A stretch of DNA of 13,328 nucleotides from RUG11783 sp964599695 (GTDB taxonomy: Bacteria > Bacillota > Clostridia > Oscillospirales > Ruminococcaceae). The notes beneath the pieces were generated by a model that worked only from the letters and a program-made list of their open reading frames with translations, did no database searches and was not told the DNA's origin. A program made the translations under genes and the position numbers. This document shows, in pieces, positions 6,042 through 12,052 of this stretch; within the stretch, counting starts at the first letter, position 1, and each line of letters starts with the position of its first letter. Location: positions 1-13,328 of the forward strand of contig CAZRGP010000045.1 in the NCBI GenBank assembly GCA_964599695.1, in the 5' to 3' direction.

Positions 6042-6102
6042 CCCACGCTTACAATACTTTTGCTCTATGGCAATTATATCATAAGCGTGGGCGTGTTATC
6101 AA
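6042..6102 (-). promoter_or_regulatory. recombinase promoter flanked by an inverted repeat
   Basis: TTGATA (6097-6102) and TATAAT (6073-6078) with an 18-bp spacer precede the recombinase. A perfect 10-bp inverted repeat, CCCACGCTTA (6042-6051) and TAAGCGTGGG (6082-6091), has one arm in the promoter spacer and the other in the leader, 40 bp apart, about four helical turns. This suggests a regulator bound on both sides of the start. Confidence 0.6.
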
Positions 6103-6112
6103 TGATGGGCTA

Positions 6113-6307
6113 TCAGGTTGAAGCGGCTTTTTCTGCGGTATGCCGCACCACATCTACAATCAGATCACCGAGGGGCTTCCCGCCTGCGGCGAAGTGTTCG
6201 GAGATTTTTATACGGTTGTTCCCACATACAAAATACTGCGTGCCGTTCTCTGCTTGTATGACCTGCCCTGTCCGGGGTGTGAAAATATCGCTTTCGCTTT
6301 TTGCCAT
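6113..6307 (-). CDS. small TnpW-like accessory protein
   Basis: 64 residues from the ATG at 6307, chosen because GGAGG lies eight bases before it; a longer version starting at 6349 has no such site. The sequence begins MAKSESDIFTPRTGQVIQ and has a compact basic-acidic pattern YFVCGNNRIKISEHFAAGGKPLGDLIVDVVRHTAEKAA. The strand-then-helix layout and its place between MobV relaxase and recombinase recall the TnpW family of Tn4451-like elements, whose function is not known. The similarity is by pattern only. There are no membrane segments. It lies 73 bases downstream of the relaxase gene and about 10 bases above the recombinase promoter. Confidence 0.6.
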   Translation of the reverse strand: MAKSESDIFTPRTGQVIQAENGTQYFVCGNNRIKISEHFAAGGKPLGDLIVDVVRHTAEKAAST

Positions 6308-6379
6308 CCAGTGTCCTCCATATTCAGTTTTCAAGGTACAATGCCGCACAAAGGCGGCGAAAATTTCTGCTTATATCTA

Positions 6380-7324
6380 TCACCTTTCCTTTACCGTGTG
6401 CCGCTGCTGACGTTTCAGTTCCGCCAGTATATCCGGCGGGATACGGTCAACCAGCCGCTGTAAATTGTCCAGTTCGCTTTTCAGCTTTGCCCGTTCCATC
6501 GTATCTTTCATCTTTCCTTTTTCGCTGGCCTTTGCCCTTGCTTCCAGCTTCTCATTCTCCGCCAACAGGTCATTGATTGTGACCTTGTACTTTTTCAGTT
6601 GCCCGGAGAAGTTCTCCATCTGCGGGAACCACTTTTTCAGCATGGAGAGGGCTTCCTCTTTTTTCTTTCCGGCGTTCAGCGGGTTAATGCCGTCAAGGGC
6701 GGCTTCAATGGCTCTTGCCTGCCGGGAGAGGGAAACCGCCTGTTTGAAAATCCGGGTGGGGATATGCTTCCGGCCTGTCTTGCTGGCACTTTCCCCACGC
6801 TCCAAGTCGGGATATTTCTCCACCATATAGGCGTGAAAATCGTCCTGCCACTTCGTCAGGTTTGCCCGGTTGCCGATAATCTCCTTAGCGCACAGGCGGT
6901 TGTCCTTTGTCAGCGGAACAAAGGTCAAATGCAGGTGGGGCGTTTTCTCGTCCATGTGTACCACCGCCGACACGATATTTTCCCGTCCTACCCGGCCAAT
7001 GAGGAAATCTGCCGCCCTTTGGAAGAACGCCTGTATCTCTTTTGGGGATTTCCCCTTGAAGAACTCCGGGCTGGCGGTTATCAGCGTATCGACAAACCGT
7101 GTGCTGTCTTTCCTCGTCCGGCATCCAGCCTGCTCGATACGGCTCTGAATGAAGTGGTAATAGCGTCCCTCCGGCTTGACGATATGGAAGTTGTATTTAC
7201 TCCGGCTTGTGTCAATGTCGGGGTTGCTGGCGTATTGTTCTTTCTGTCTTTCGTGATGGGCTTCCAGCGGCCTTGCCGGGTTGCCCTTGTGCTTCTCAAA
7301 CCGCAAAATTGCGTGTTGTGCCAT
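6380..7324 (-). CDS. MobV-family relaxase (Mob/Pre)
   Basis: 314 residues, ATG with AGGAG four bases upstream. The N-terminal 200 residues are the Mob_Pre relaxase domain: HAILRFEK at the start, NPDIDTSRSKYNFHIV (about 34-49), DTLITASPEFF (about 79-89), and the metal-binding HMDEKTPHLH at 123-132, then FVPLTKDNRLCAKEI and a GRKHIPT block. The C-terminal 100 residues are a charged coiled coil. The protein nicks oriT and leads the transferred strand, allowing mobilization by a co-resident conjugative element. It is shorter than many plasmid Mob proteins (about 400), the loss being in the C-terminal tail. It corresponds in role to TnpZ of Tn4451. Confidence 0.92.
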   Translation of the reverse strand: MAQHAILRFEKHKGNPARPLEAHHERQKEQYASNPDIDTSRSKYNFHIVKPEGRYYHFIQSRIEQAGCRTRKDSTRFVDTLITASPEFFKGKSPKEIQAFFQRAADFLIGRVGRENIVSAVVHMDEKTPHLHLTFVPLTKDNRLCAKEIIGNRANLTKWQDDFHAYMVEKYPDLERGESASKTGRKHIPTRIFKQAVSLSRQARAIEAALDGINPLNAGKKKEEALSMLKKWFPQMENFSGQLKKYKVTINDLLAENEKLEARAKASEKGKMKDTMERAKLKSELDNLQRLVDRIPPDILAELKRQQRHTVKER

Positions 7325-7355
7325 TCTGCTCCTTTCCCCATTCCTTTCCTATCCG

Positions 7356-7378
7356 GGGTTTTCCACAGGGAAAATCCC
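7356..7378 (-). other. hairpin upstream of the relaxase gene, candidate oriT
   Basis: Arms GGGTTTTCC (7356-7364) and GGAAAATCCC (7369-7378, one bulged base) around ACAG, about 30 bases before the relaxase start. MobV oriT sites usually lie just upstream of the relaxase gene and contain an inverted repeat next to the nick. I cannot identify a nick consensus, so this is only a positional candidate. Confidence 0.3.
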
Positions 7379-7457
7379 GCCGGAATTATCTCTGATACGA
7401 TAGGAATGGAATGGATATAAATAAATCATTTTAATCTTTGTATTTCTATATACCGTC

Positions 7458-7517
7458 CGGTTTTCGTACTTCAAGAGGGGCGGTTTCCGTACTTCATGGG
7501 TACGGTTTTCAGTCCTC
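7458..7517. repeat. three degenerate 22-23 bp direct repeats at the 3' end of the RepA_N gene
   Basis: CGGTTTTCGTACTTC (7458), CGGTTTCCGTACTTC (7481) and a weaker CGGTTTTCAGTCCTC (7503) recur every 22-23 bp. On the coding strand they correspond to a repeated EVRKP/Y-type peptide beyond the present stop codon of the RepA_N protein, so the repeat may be a decayed C-terminal tail, or iteron-like. Confidence 0.5.
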
Positions 7518-7904
7518 CGGCGTACCAGAACGGGATTTCTTGAAGTCAGTGTTTGGAACCGCTTCATAGGATTTTGGGAAAATGCGGTTGGGTTTTCCAC
7601 AGCCCTGCTTCTGGATTTCCACCAGTCCGGCGTATTGCAGTTCCCGCAGGGTGTTCACCGCTTTCTGCCGCCCACAGTGGAGCAGGTCAACCACCTCGCA
7701 GATGGGGTAATACAGGAAAATCCGTCCGCAGTCATCCGCCCACCCATTCTTGCGGGACAACTCTGTCCGGCGCAGGATAAAGGCGTACAGAACCTTTGCC
7801 TCGTTGGACAGGGGCTTGAATGTGGGGGCTTCAAAGAGGAAATTCGGGAGCCGGGTGAAGCTGAACGCCTTTTCCGGCTGATGGATATAGATGGTATTTG
7901 TCAT
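7509..7904 (-). CDS. RepA_N-type replication initiator, short form
   Basis: 131 residues. FTRLPNFLFEAPTFKPLSNEAKVLYAFILRRTELS (about 15-50), then GRIFLYYPICEVVDLLHCGRQKAVNTLRELQYAGLVEIQKQG is the winged-helix RepA_N domain of plasmid initiators. Full-length plasmid proteins of this family are two to three times longer; here the frame stops at GTPED just after the domain. Downstream sequence in other frames still encodes repeated EVRKP-like peptides, suggesting loss of the tail. No clear ribosome site precedes the ATG, so the start is uncertain. It may support element maintenance during transfer, or be vestigial. Hairpins GCCCC-AAACC-GGGGC and AAAGCCT-N9-AGGCTTT lie in the 111-base gap upstream. 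Confidence 0.75.
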   Translation of the reverse strand: MTNTIYIHQPEKAFSFTRLPNFLFEAPTFKPLSNEAKVLYAFILRRTELSRKNGWADDCGRIFLYYPICEVVDLLHCGRQKAVNTLRELQYAGLVEIQKQGCGKPNRIFPKSYEAVPNTDFKKSRSGTPED

Positions 7905-8015
7905 AGTGCGTTTTGTGGACGGTTAGAAGCCCGTTTTCCGGGGCGGGCGATACTTTATACCACCTGCCCCGGTTTGGGGCTTGCAAAGCCTGATAAATCA
8001 AGGCTTTTTTCGCTC

Positions 8016-8429
8016 CTAACTGTCCACAGCAGACCTCCTTTTCCGTTCACTTTCTGTTTTCTGCCGCCTGTGAACTCTGGCGGCACAGCCGGGGCAGTAT
8101 TTTGCCCGGTTGGATTTGGGGACGAACACACCGCCGCAGACCACACAGCGTTTCAAGTCCTTATCCCGGAAAATCTCCGCTTCCAGCGTCCCGTCCAGCG
8201 GCAAGACCGCCCAGCGGAACCACTTACAGCAGACCGAGAAAGAAACCGTCTGCGGGCAGGTGCAGGTGTCCCCATCGTCAAGGACAATGCAGTTGCCGTC
8301 CTCACAGCAACAGCACTCCCGGCGTATCAGGCTGGCCGCCTGTTTCCTCTGTGCCGGTGTCATGCGGTAAAGGGAACCGTCCGGCCTGCGTTCCAGCGGC
8401 GGCAAGTCTTTATAGGGGTTATTTCTCAT
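8016..8429 (-). CDS. Cys-rich VLP-domain protein
   Basis: 137 residues, ATG with GGAGG six bases upstream. The N-terminal part has MTPAQRKQAASLIRRECCCCEDGNC, then TCTCPQ, SVCCKWF, and the AVLPLDGTLEAEIF stretch that gives the family its name. The C-terminal third is a zinc ribbon (CVVCGGVFVPKSNRAKYCPGC) followed by a basic tail. The family is common on Firmicute mobilizable and conjugative elements next to RepA_N and relaxase genes; its function is not established. The cysteine pairs suggest zinc binding and possibly nucleic-acid contact. It is probably the first gene of the minus-strand mobilization operon. Confidence 0.8.
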   Translation of the reverse strand: MRNNPYKDLPPLERRPDGSLYRMTPAQRKQAASLIRRECCCCEDGNCIVLDDGDTCTCPQTVSFSVCCKWFRWAVLPLDGTLEAEIFRDKDLKRCVVCGGVFVPKSNRAKYCPGCAARVHRRQKTESERKRRSAVDS

Positions 8430-8628
8430 GCGTTCCCTCCATTTTGCTTTCCGTTGCCGTTTTCCCCGAAAGGATTTCCAGCTTTGGCACGCTCCCCGCA
8501 GCTTCGGGACATTTTGTCCCGAAGTCCGGTTCCTTGCGGTGCTTCCCCAGCCGGGGTATTCCTTTTCGGACGGTCATTCTGTTTTCAAGGTGCTGTCCAT
8601 CGATGAACTATCCTAAGTCTACACGAAA
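8430..8628. other. non-coding stretch with a perfect hairpin (8502-8524)
   Basis: No gene is seen. The main structure is a perfect 10-bp hairpin, CTTCGGGACA / TGTCCCGAAG around TTT (8502-8524). A diverged copy is near the other end of the element (11491-11514), so it is probably a functional site of the element rather than a terminator; no T-run follows it on either strand. Confidence 0.5.
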
Positions 8629-8716
8629 AAAATGCAATCCCCGGAATTTTGCGAGAATTGCATTTTGATGAAGTTTACACTTTGGAAATTGCATTTTTGC
8701 AATCATCCTGTATAAT
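8629..8716 (+). promoter_or_regulatory. promoter and probable operators of the XRE regulator
   Basis: TTGCAT (8689-8694) and TATAAT (8711-8716) with a 16-bp spacer form a strong promoter. The half-site TGCAAT/ATTGCA occurs four times: 8633-8638, 8657-8662, 8688-8693 and 8698-8703. The inner pair forms a perfect palindrome ATTGCA-TTTT-TGCAAT over the -35; the outer pair extends to AAAATGCAAT / ATTGCATTTT. This is the arrangement expected for autorepression by the XRE protein encoded just downstream. Confidence 0.65.
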
Positions 8717-8743
8717 GGAAGTATGCGGAGGAGGTGCGTGTCT

Positions 8744-9544
8744 ATGGCTTTACCCGGAACACCCGGACAGCGGATTTCCGATTTATGCAACGGAAACCAT
8801 ATCACACAAAAGGAACTTGCGGAGAAGATAGGCGTTTCCGCTTCCCAGTTGAGCCGCATTGTCAGCGGCGAAACGAGAACGGTCAGCAGTGATATTCTCA
8901 TAGGTGTGGCAAAGGAATTTAAGGTATCGACAGACTACATACTGGGCTTGTCTACCGTGAGCGTCCGCAAAAGCTACGATATTTCTGAATTAGGCTTGTC
9001 CGAGGGAGCCGTGAGGGGGCTTGTGACGGGTGCTGTTGATGTGCAAATACTCAATCGCTTACTGGAACACAGGAATTTTCCCAAGCTGATAGATTTGATA
9101 CGGATTTATTTTCAGGACACGGCGGCAAAGGGGATAATGGCACGAAACCAGCTTATCGAGATGGCAACGGCTTCCCTGTCCGACCTGATGAAAGAACACC
9201 CGGAACACCGGGCGGAAGCAAAGCAGGATTTACAGCTTTTGAACGCTCAGAAGATGGGGGAACATGAAGCGGAGATAGAGAAAATCAAAAATGTGTTCCT
9301 TGCTATCCTGCGGGACATTAAGAAAGACATTGACAACGGGGAACAGCCGGGAGAAGCTGTGACCGCCGCTATGTTCCAAGCCATGCGGGACACTATGGCG
9401 GAGCAGAAACAAAACCCGCTTTCCATTGACGATGTAACAGCGATGATAGCCGGACAGATCGGACAGCTTGCGCCGATGGACAAAGAAACTGCCGACCTGT
9501 TCCAGCAGTTGGCGAAGAAGATGATTGAGCAGGCAGGAAAATAA
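8744..9544 (+). CDS. XRE-family HTH transcriptional regulator of the element
   Basis: 266 residues from the ATG at 8744. An in-frame ATG at 8723 overlaps the ribosome site GGAGGAGGTG, so the downstream start is preferred. Residues about 8-62 are a Cro/CI HTH: QRISDLCNG...ITQKELAEKIGVSASQLSRIVSGETRTVSSDILIGVAKEFKVSTDYILGL. The rest is a helical, charged region (YDISELGLSEGAVRGLVTGAVDVQILNRLL, then repeated glutamine- and methionine-rich helices) that probably dimerizes or senses a partner. It is transcribed away from the mobilization genes and probably co-transcribed with the hydrolase 25 bases later. Operator-like repeats in its promoter point to autoregulation. Confidence 0.88.
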   Translation: MALPGTPGQRISDLCNGNHITQKELAEKIGVSASQLSRIVSGETRTVSSDILIGVAKEFKVSTDYILGLSTVSVRKSYDISELGLSEGAVRGLVTGAVDVQILNRLLEHRNFPKLIDLIRIYFQDTAAKGIMARNQLIEMATASLSDLMKEHPEHRAEAKQDLQLLNAQKMGEHEAEIEKIKNVFLAILRDIKKDIDNGEQPGEAVTAAMFQAMRDTMAEQKQNPLSIDDVTAMIAGQIGQLAPMDKETADLFQQLAKKMIEQAGK

Positions 9545-9569
9545 AACATAAAATTCAAAGGAGATACTT

Positions 9570-10199
9570 ATGGCAACAAAAATATTTGTTCACGGCTCAG
9601 GACACAAAGCAACAAGTTGGGAAAAAACAATTTCATACATGACAAACAACGAAGATATTGTATGTCCAAATTTATCCTCCATCCTTGAAGGGAAAGAGGC
9701 AAGCTACGAAAATCTATATTCTTCATTTGTAAAATATTGTAACGAATTTGACGGACAAATTCATTTATGCGGTCTTTCATTAGGTGGTATTTTGGCTCTG
9801 AATTTTGCTTTGGATTTCCCGCAAAAAGTGAAAACATTAGTTTTAATCGGAACGCCATATAAAGTCCCGAAAGTAGCATTTAGTTTTCAAAATATAATTT
9901 TCAGATTTTTACCAAAATCTATTTTTGAAACTATGGCATTTGATAAAAAGAACACATTTGCTTTAGGGGACACTATGAAGAATTTAGATTTCAGTGATAG
10001 GGTGAAAAATATTAAGTGCCCCACTTTAATTCTTTGCGGAAAGAAAGACAGTGCAAATATGAAATCAGCGGATTACTTATCACAAAGTATTAGAAGCGCA
10101 GAATTGAAAATTATTGAGAATACAGGCCATGTTGTCAATGAAGAAAATCCAAAAGCCTTAGCAGATATATTGAATGAATACTATTTGAAAAATTCTTAA
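9570..10199 (+). CDS. alpha/beta-hydrolase
   Basis: 209 residues, with AAAGGAG before the ATG. The fold signature is clear: oxyanion-hole HGSG (8-11), nucleophile elbow GLSLGG with Ser70, acid Asp160 in LILCGKKDSAN, and His187 in ENTGHVVNEE. It is a small single-domain enzyme with no signal peptide, so cytoplasmic. The substrate cannot be read from sequence; such cargo hydrolases can be esterases or amidases. It follows the XRE gene by 25 bases. Its coding sequence is much more AT-rich than the recombinase and relaxase genes, matching the ANT(6) gene downstream, so both were probably acquired from a low-GC Firmicute. A resistance role is possible but unsupported. Confidence 0.82.
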   Translation: MATKIFVHGSGHKATSWEKTISYMTNNEDIVCPNLSSILEGKEASYENLYSSFVKYCNEFDGQIHLCGLSLGGILALNFALDFPQKVKTLVLIGTPYKVPKVAFSFQNIIFRFLPKSIFETMAFDKKNTFALGDTMKNLDFSDRVKNIKCPTLILCGKKDSANMKSADYLSQSIRSAELKIIENTGHVVNEENPKALADILNEYYLKNS

Positions 10200-10261
10200 A
10201 CAATTCTGAAAGAAACTCGAAAACTACAAGCATAAAAGTTTAGAAAATAAATAGCAAAGCC

Positions 10262-10354
10262 AGCCGAGCCAGTCAATGGTCAAGATGAACGGCGCATTTC
10301 ATGCGCCGCCGTTGACAGTCCCGCCCGTCTTTGCTAAAGGGTAATCAAGGCGGG
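10262..10354 (+). other. leader region with stacked hairpins before the ANT(6) gene
   Basis: A perfect GGCGCAT-TTC-ATGCGCC hairpin (10291-10307) sits within a longer GTCAA/TTGAC-bounded structure. A second stem, CCCGCC (10320-10325) with GGCGGG (10349-10354), follows. No T-run follows, so this is not a classical terminator. It is GC-rich DNA between two AT-rich genes, perhaps an old insertion scar or a leader that folds in the mRNA. Confidence 0.4.
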
Positions 10355-10404
10355 AAAGCCCTAAAATGGTTTCACACCTATTTCAATAATTGGAGGAGAT
10401 AAAA

Positions 10405-11271
10405 ATGAGATCAGAAAAGGAAGTTTATGATATTGTTTTGAATTTTGCAAAAACAGACAAACGCATTCGCATGGTTACTTTGGAAGGATCTAGAACAAAT
10501 ACAAATATTCCGCCTGATGATTTTCAGGATTTTGATATTACTTTTTTTGTTACGGATATGGACAGCTTCACAAGTGATGATAAATGGCTAGATATATTTG
10601 GTGAAAGGTTGATTCTGCAAAAGCCGGAAGATATGGAATTATTTCCAGCTGTAGAAAAGGGATTTTCATATTTAATGCTGTTTACTGATGATGTTAAGAT
10701 AGATTTAACTTTGCTGCCGCTGGAACTGATAGACGAGTATTTTACATGGGATAAACTGGTAAAGTTACTGTTGGATAAAGACAACCGTATCGTAAAGCCG
10801 CCAATACCAACGGATATAGACTACCACTTGCAGAAGCCTACTCAAAGAATGTTTGACGATTGCTGTAATGAATTTTGGAATACTACAACATATGTAGTAA
10901 AGGGCTTATGCCGCAAAGAAATTCTTTTTGCTATTGACCATATGAATGATATAGTACGAAAAGAATTGCTTCGCATGATTTCCTGGCTGATTGGTATCAA
11001 ACAGGGATTTCATTTCAGTTTGGGAAAAAACTATAAATTTATGAAGCAATATGTCCCAGAGGAATTGTGGGAACGACTTATGTCCACTTATAATATGGAT
11101 TCCTATCCCCATATGTGGGAATCCTTTGAACAATGTATGGCATTGTTCCGGGAGGTTTCGTCAGAAGTGGCATGCCAGTTGGATTACCAGTATCCACTAT
11201 ATGATGAAAAAATCAGTAATTATGTGATTCGGCAAAAGAAAAAATATGGCATTGAAGATGATAACAAATAA
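10405..11271 (+). CDS. ant(6)-Ib: aminoglycoside 6-adenylyltransferase, ANT(6)-Ib-like (streptomycin resistance)
   Basis: 288 residues from the ATG at 10405, with GGAGGAG seven bases upstream. The protein starts MRSEKEVYDIVLNFAKTDKRIRMVTLEGSR and has the nucleotidyltransferase signature GSRTNTNIPPDDFQDFDITFF (residues 28-48) with the catalytic Asp-x-Asp, then QKPEDMELFP, FSYLMLFTDDVKIDLTLLPLE, DDCCNEFWNTTTYVVKGLCRKEILFAIDH and LGKNYKFM. These are the diagnostic blocks of ANT(6) enzymes, which transfer AMP from ATP to the 6-hydroxyl of streptomycin. Length and the VIRQKKKY ending favour the Ib (about 285 residue) type over Ia (302); the exact allele cannot be decided by eye. All motifs look intact. 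Codon use is AT-rich, unlike the mobilization genes. Confidence 0.92.
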   Translation: MRSEKEVYDIVLNFAKTDKRIRMVTLEGSRTNTNIPPDDFQDFDITFFVTDMDSFTSDDKWLDIFGERLILQKPEDMELFPAVEKGFSYLMLFTDDVKIDLTLLPLELIDEYFTWDKLVKLLLDKDNRIVKPPIPTDIDYHLQKPTQRMFDDCCNEFWNTTTYVVKGLCRKEILFAIDHMNDIVRKELLRMISWLIGIKQGFHFSLGKNYKFMKQYVPEELWERLMSTYNMDSYPHMWESFEQCMALFREVSSEVACQLDYQYPLYDEKISNYVIRQKKKYGIEDDNK

Positions 11272-11294
11272 AATTTTTTCAATCGAAAAAATTT
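11271..11294 (+). terminator. AT-rich hairpin after the ANT(6) gene
   Basis: AAATTTTTTC (11271-11280) and GAAAAAATTT (11285-11294) form a perfect 10-bp stem starting at the stop codon, followed by ATTTTG. It is a weak terminator candidate because the stem is nearly all A-T. Confidence 0.4.
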
Positions 11295-11339
11295 ATTTTG
11301 ATTATTCAATTTTGAAAAACTGAATACCTCAAAATCAGA

Positions 11340-11757
11340 AAGAGCGCGGCCAAGCACTTTGAGGGATTGGCCGCCTTGTCCACCCATCCAGCGGGGCGGC
11401 GGGCGGCGGTCAAGGCCGGGTGTAACCCCGTTCATTTCAGCCTTGACGGTTGCCCGCTGTCCTGCTACTTTTCCGGGAGTGTGGCCACAACTTCGGGACA
11501 CTTTGTCCACAAGTCGGAGCGTAGGACGAGGGACGGGGGCTTTCATATACGCCCTGTCTGCTGATGAAACCAGACCTGCGCTTGCGGCTCCACGCCACGC
11601 AAGCACAGCCCTGTTTTCCTGCCGCTTCAAATGCCCTTGCCCTCCCCGGCGGCAACGGCATTTTCACGGCAACGCCGACAGAGCGTATAACACACTACAC
11701 TTTGCTTCGCAAAGTCGTGTGCCAAATGGGGGCGTTGCCCCCTTTGGAAACCTCCAC
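11340..11757. other. hairpin-rich non-coding segment near the right end of the element
   Basis: No supported gene. In order: GCGGCCAA/TTGGCCGC (11346-11374), GTCAAGGC/GCCTTGAC (11409-11447), an imperfect copy of the CTTCGGGACA hairpin (11491-11514), ACTTTGC-TTC-GCAAAGT inside CACAC/GTGTG (about 11690-11722), and GGGGGC-GTT-GCCCCC. Such dense secondary structure is typical of transfer or single-strand origins, but no nick site can be named. Confidence 0.5.
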
Positions 11758-11807
11758 AAGAAAAGGCGGTACGCTACCCCTCCACGGGGCGCATACCGCC
11801 TTTTCTT
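11758..11807. terminator. long bidirectional hairpin near the right end
   Basis: Perfect 14-bp arms AAGAAAAGGCGGTA (11758-11771) and TACCGCCTTTTCTT (11794-11807) with an inner CCCC/GGGG stem. The arms end in A-runs and T-runs, so it could stop transcription in both directions and insulate the element from the host gene. Confidence 0.6.
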
Positions 11808-11864
11808 GTTATCCAGCCCTCCGGCTGTATCGGTTGAGCAAAAGTCCGCGTGGGATTGATGTGG

Positions 11865-11887
11865 TATCTTTAACTTTGGGAAACTCC
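11865..11887. other. right attachment junction
   Basis: Inverted-repeat arm TATCTTTAACT (11865-11875), ten bases, then the CC core (11886-11887). Right of the core is the host gene (Lys-Trp-Glu-Thr on the minus strand). Confidence 0.75.
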
Positions 11888-12007
11888 CGTCTCCCACTTA
11901 CTCACCGCCTTACTACTCACATAGAGTTTTCCCGCAAGGTCCTCCTGAGTCATCTTTTTCTTTTCCCGAAGCTTACGGATCACCGCTCCGGTCACGTACT
12001 TATCCAT
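11870..12007 (-). pseudogene. 5' fragment of the interrupted HTH-desulfoferrodoxin gene
   Basis: ATG at 12007 with AGGAG about nine bases upstream. The first 41 codons, MDKYVTGAVIRKLREKKKMTQ and on to AVSKWETG, are host sequence: helices 1-3 of a Cro/CI-type HTH. The frame then enters the element and stops after VSQS. The missing part (QGFPDISLLEPLAKAL and the desulfoferrodoxin domains) is at 4358-3894. The insertion cuts inside the HTH just after its recognition helix, so the 45-residue product cannot be a complete domain. It lies 45 bases after the 147-residue upstream gene, indicating an operon under the SAM riboswitch. Confidence 0.85.
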
Positions 12008-12052
12008 TTCAGTATTCTCCTTTGCGAATATCGTACCTCATCAGGAAAAAGT

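Larger units (their letters stand above)
4359..11885. mobile_element. Tn4451-like integrative mobilizable element carrying an ANT(6) gene
   Basis: About 7.53 kb. The limits come from the split host gene and from end symmetry: 11-bp inverted repeats (AGTTAAAGATA at 4369-4379, TATCTTTAACT at 11865-11875) each lie 10 bp from a CC (GG on the other strand) that is present once at each junction (4357-4358, 11886-11887) and once in the rebuilt target. The content is a large serine recombinase at the left end, a TnpW-like protein, a MobV relaxase, a RepA_N-like protein and a Cys-rich VLP protein, plus the oppositely oriented XRE, hydrolase and ANT(6) genes. There is no coupling protein, ATPase or mating-pore gene, so it would be mobilized in trans. 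Recombinase plus MobV plus TnpW recalls Tn4451. Confidence 0.88.

Noticed and set aside
6599..7420. A 273-codon plus-strand frame
   Set aside because: It is antisense to the MobV relaxase, which has the HxDE...PHxH motif and a ribosome site.
7985..8012. AAAGCCT / AGGCTTT hairpin followed by TTT on the plus strand as a terminator
   Set aside because: No plus-strand gene ends there; on the minus strand, where transcription runs, no T-run follows.
7635..8606. A 323-codon plus-strand frame
   Set aside because: It covers two well-supported minus-strand genes and the gap between them; no ribosome site or domain is seen.
8723..8743. Upstream ATG of the XRE regulator
   Set aside because: It overlaps the GGAGGAGG ribosome site used by the ATG at 8744.
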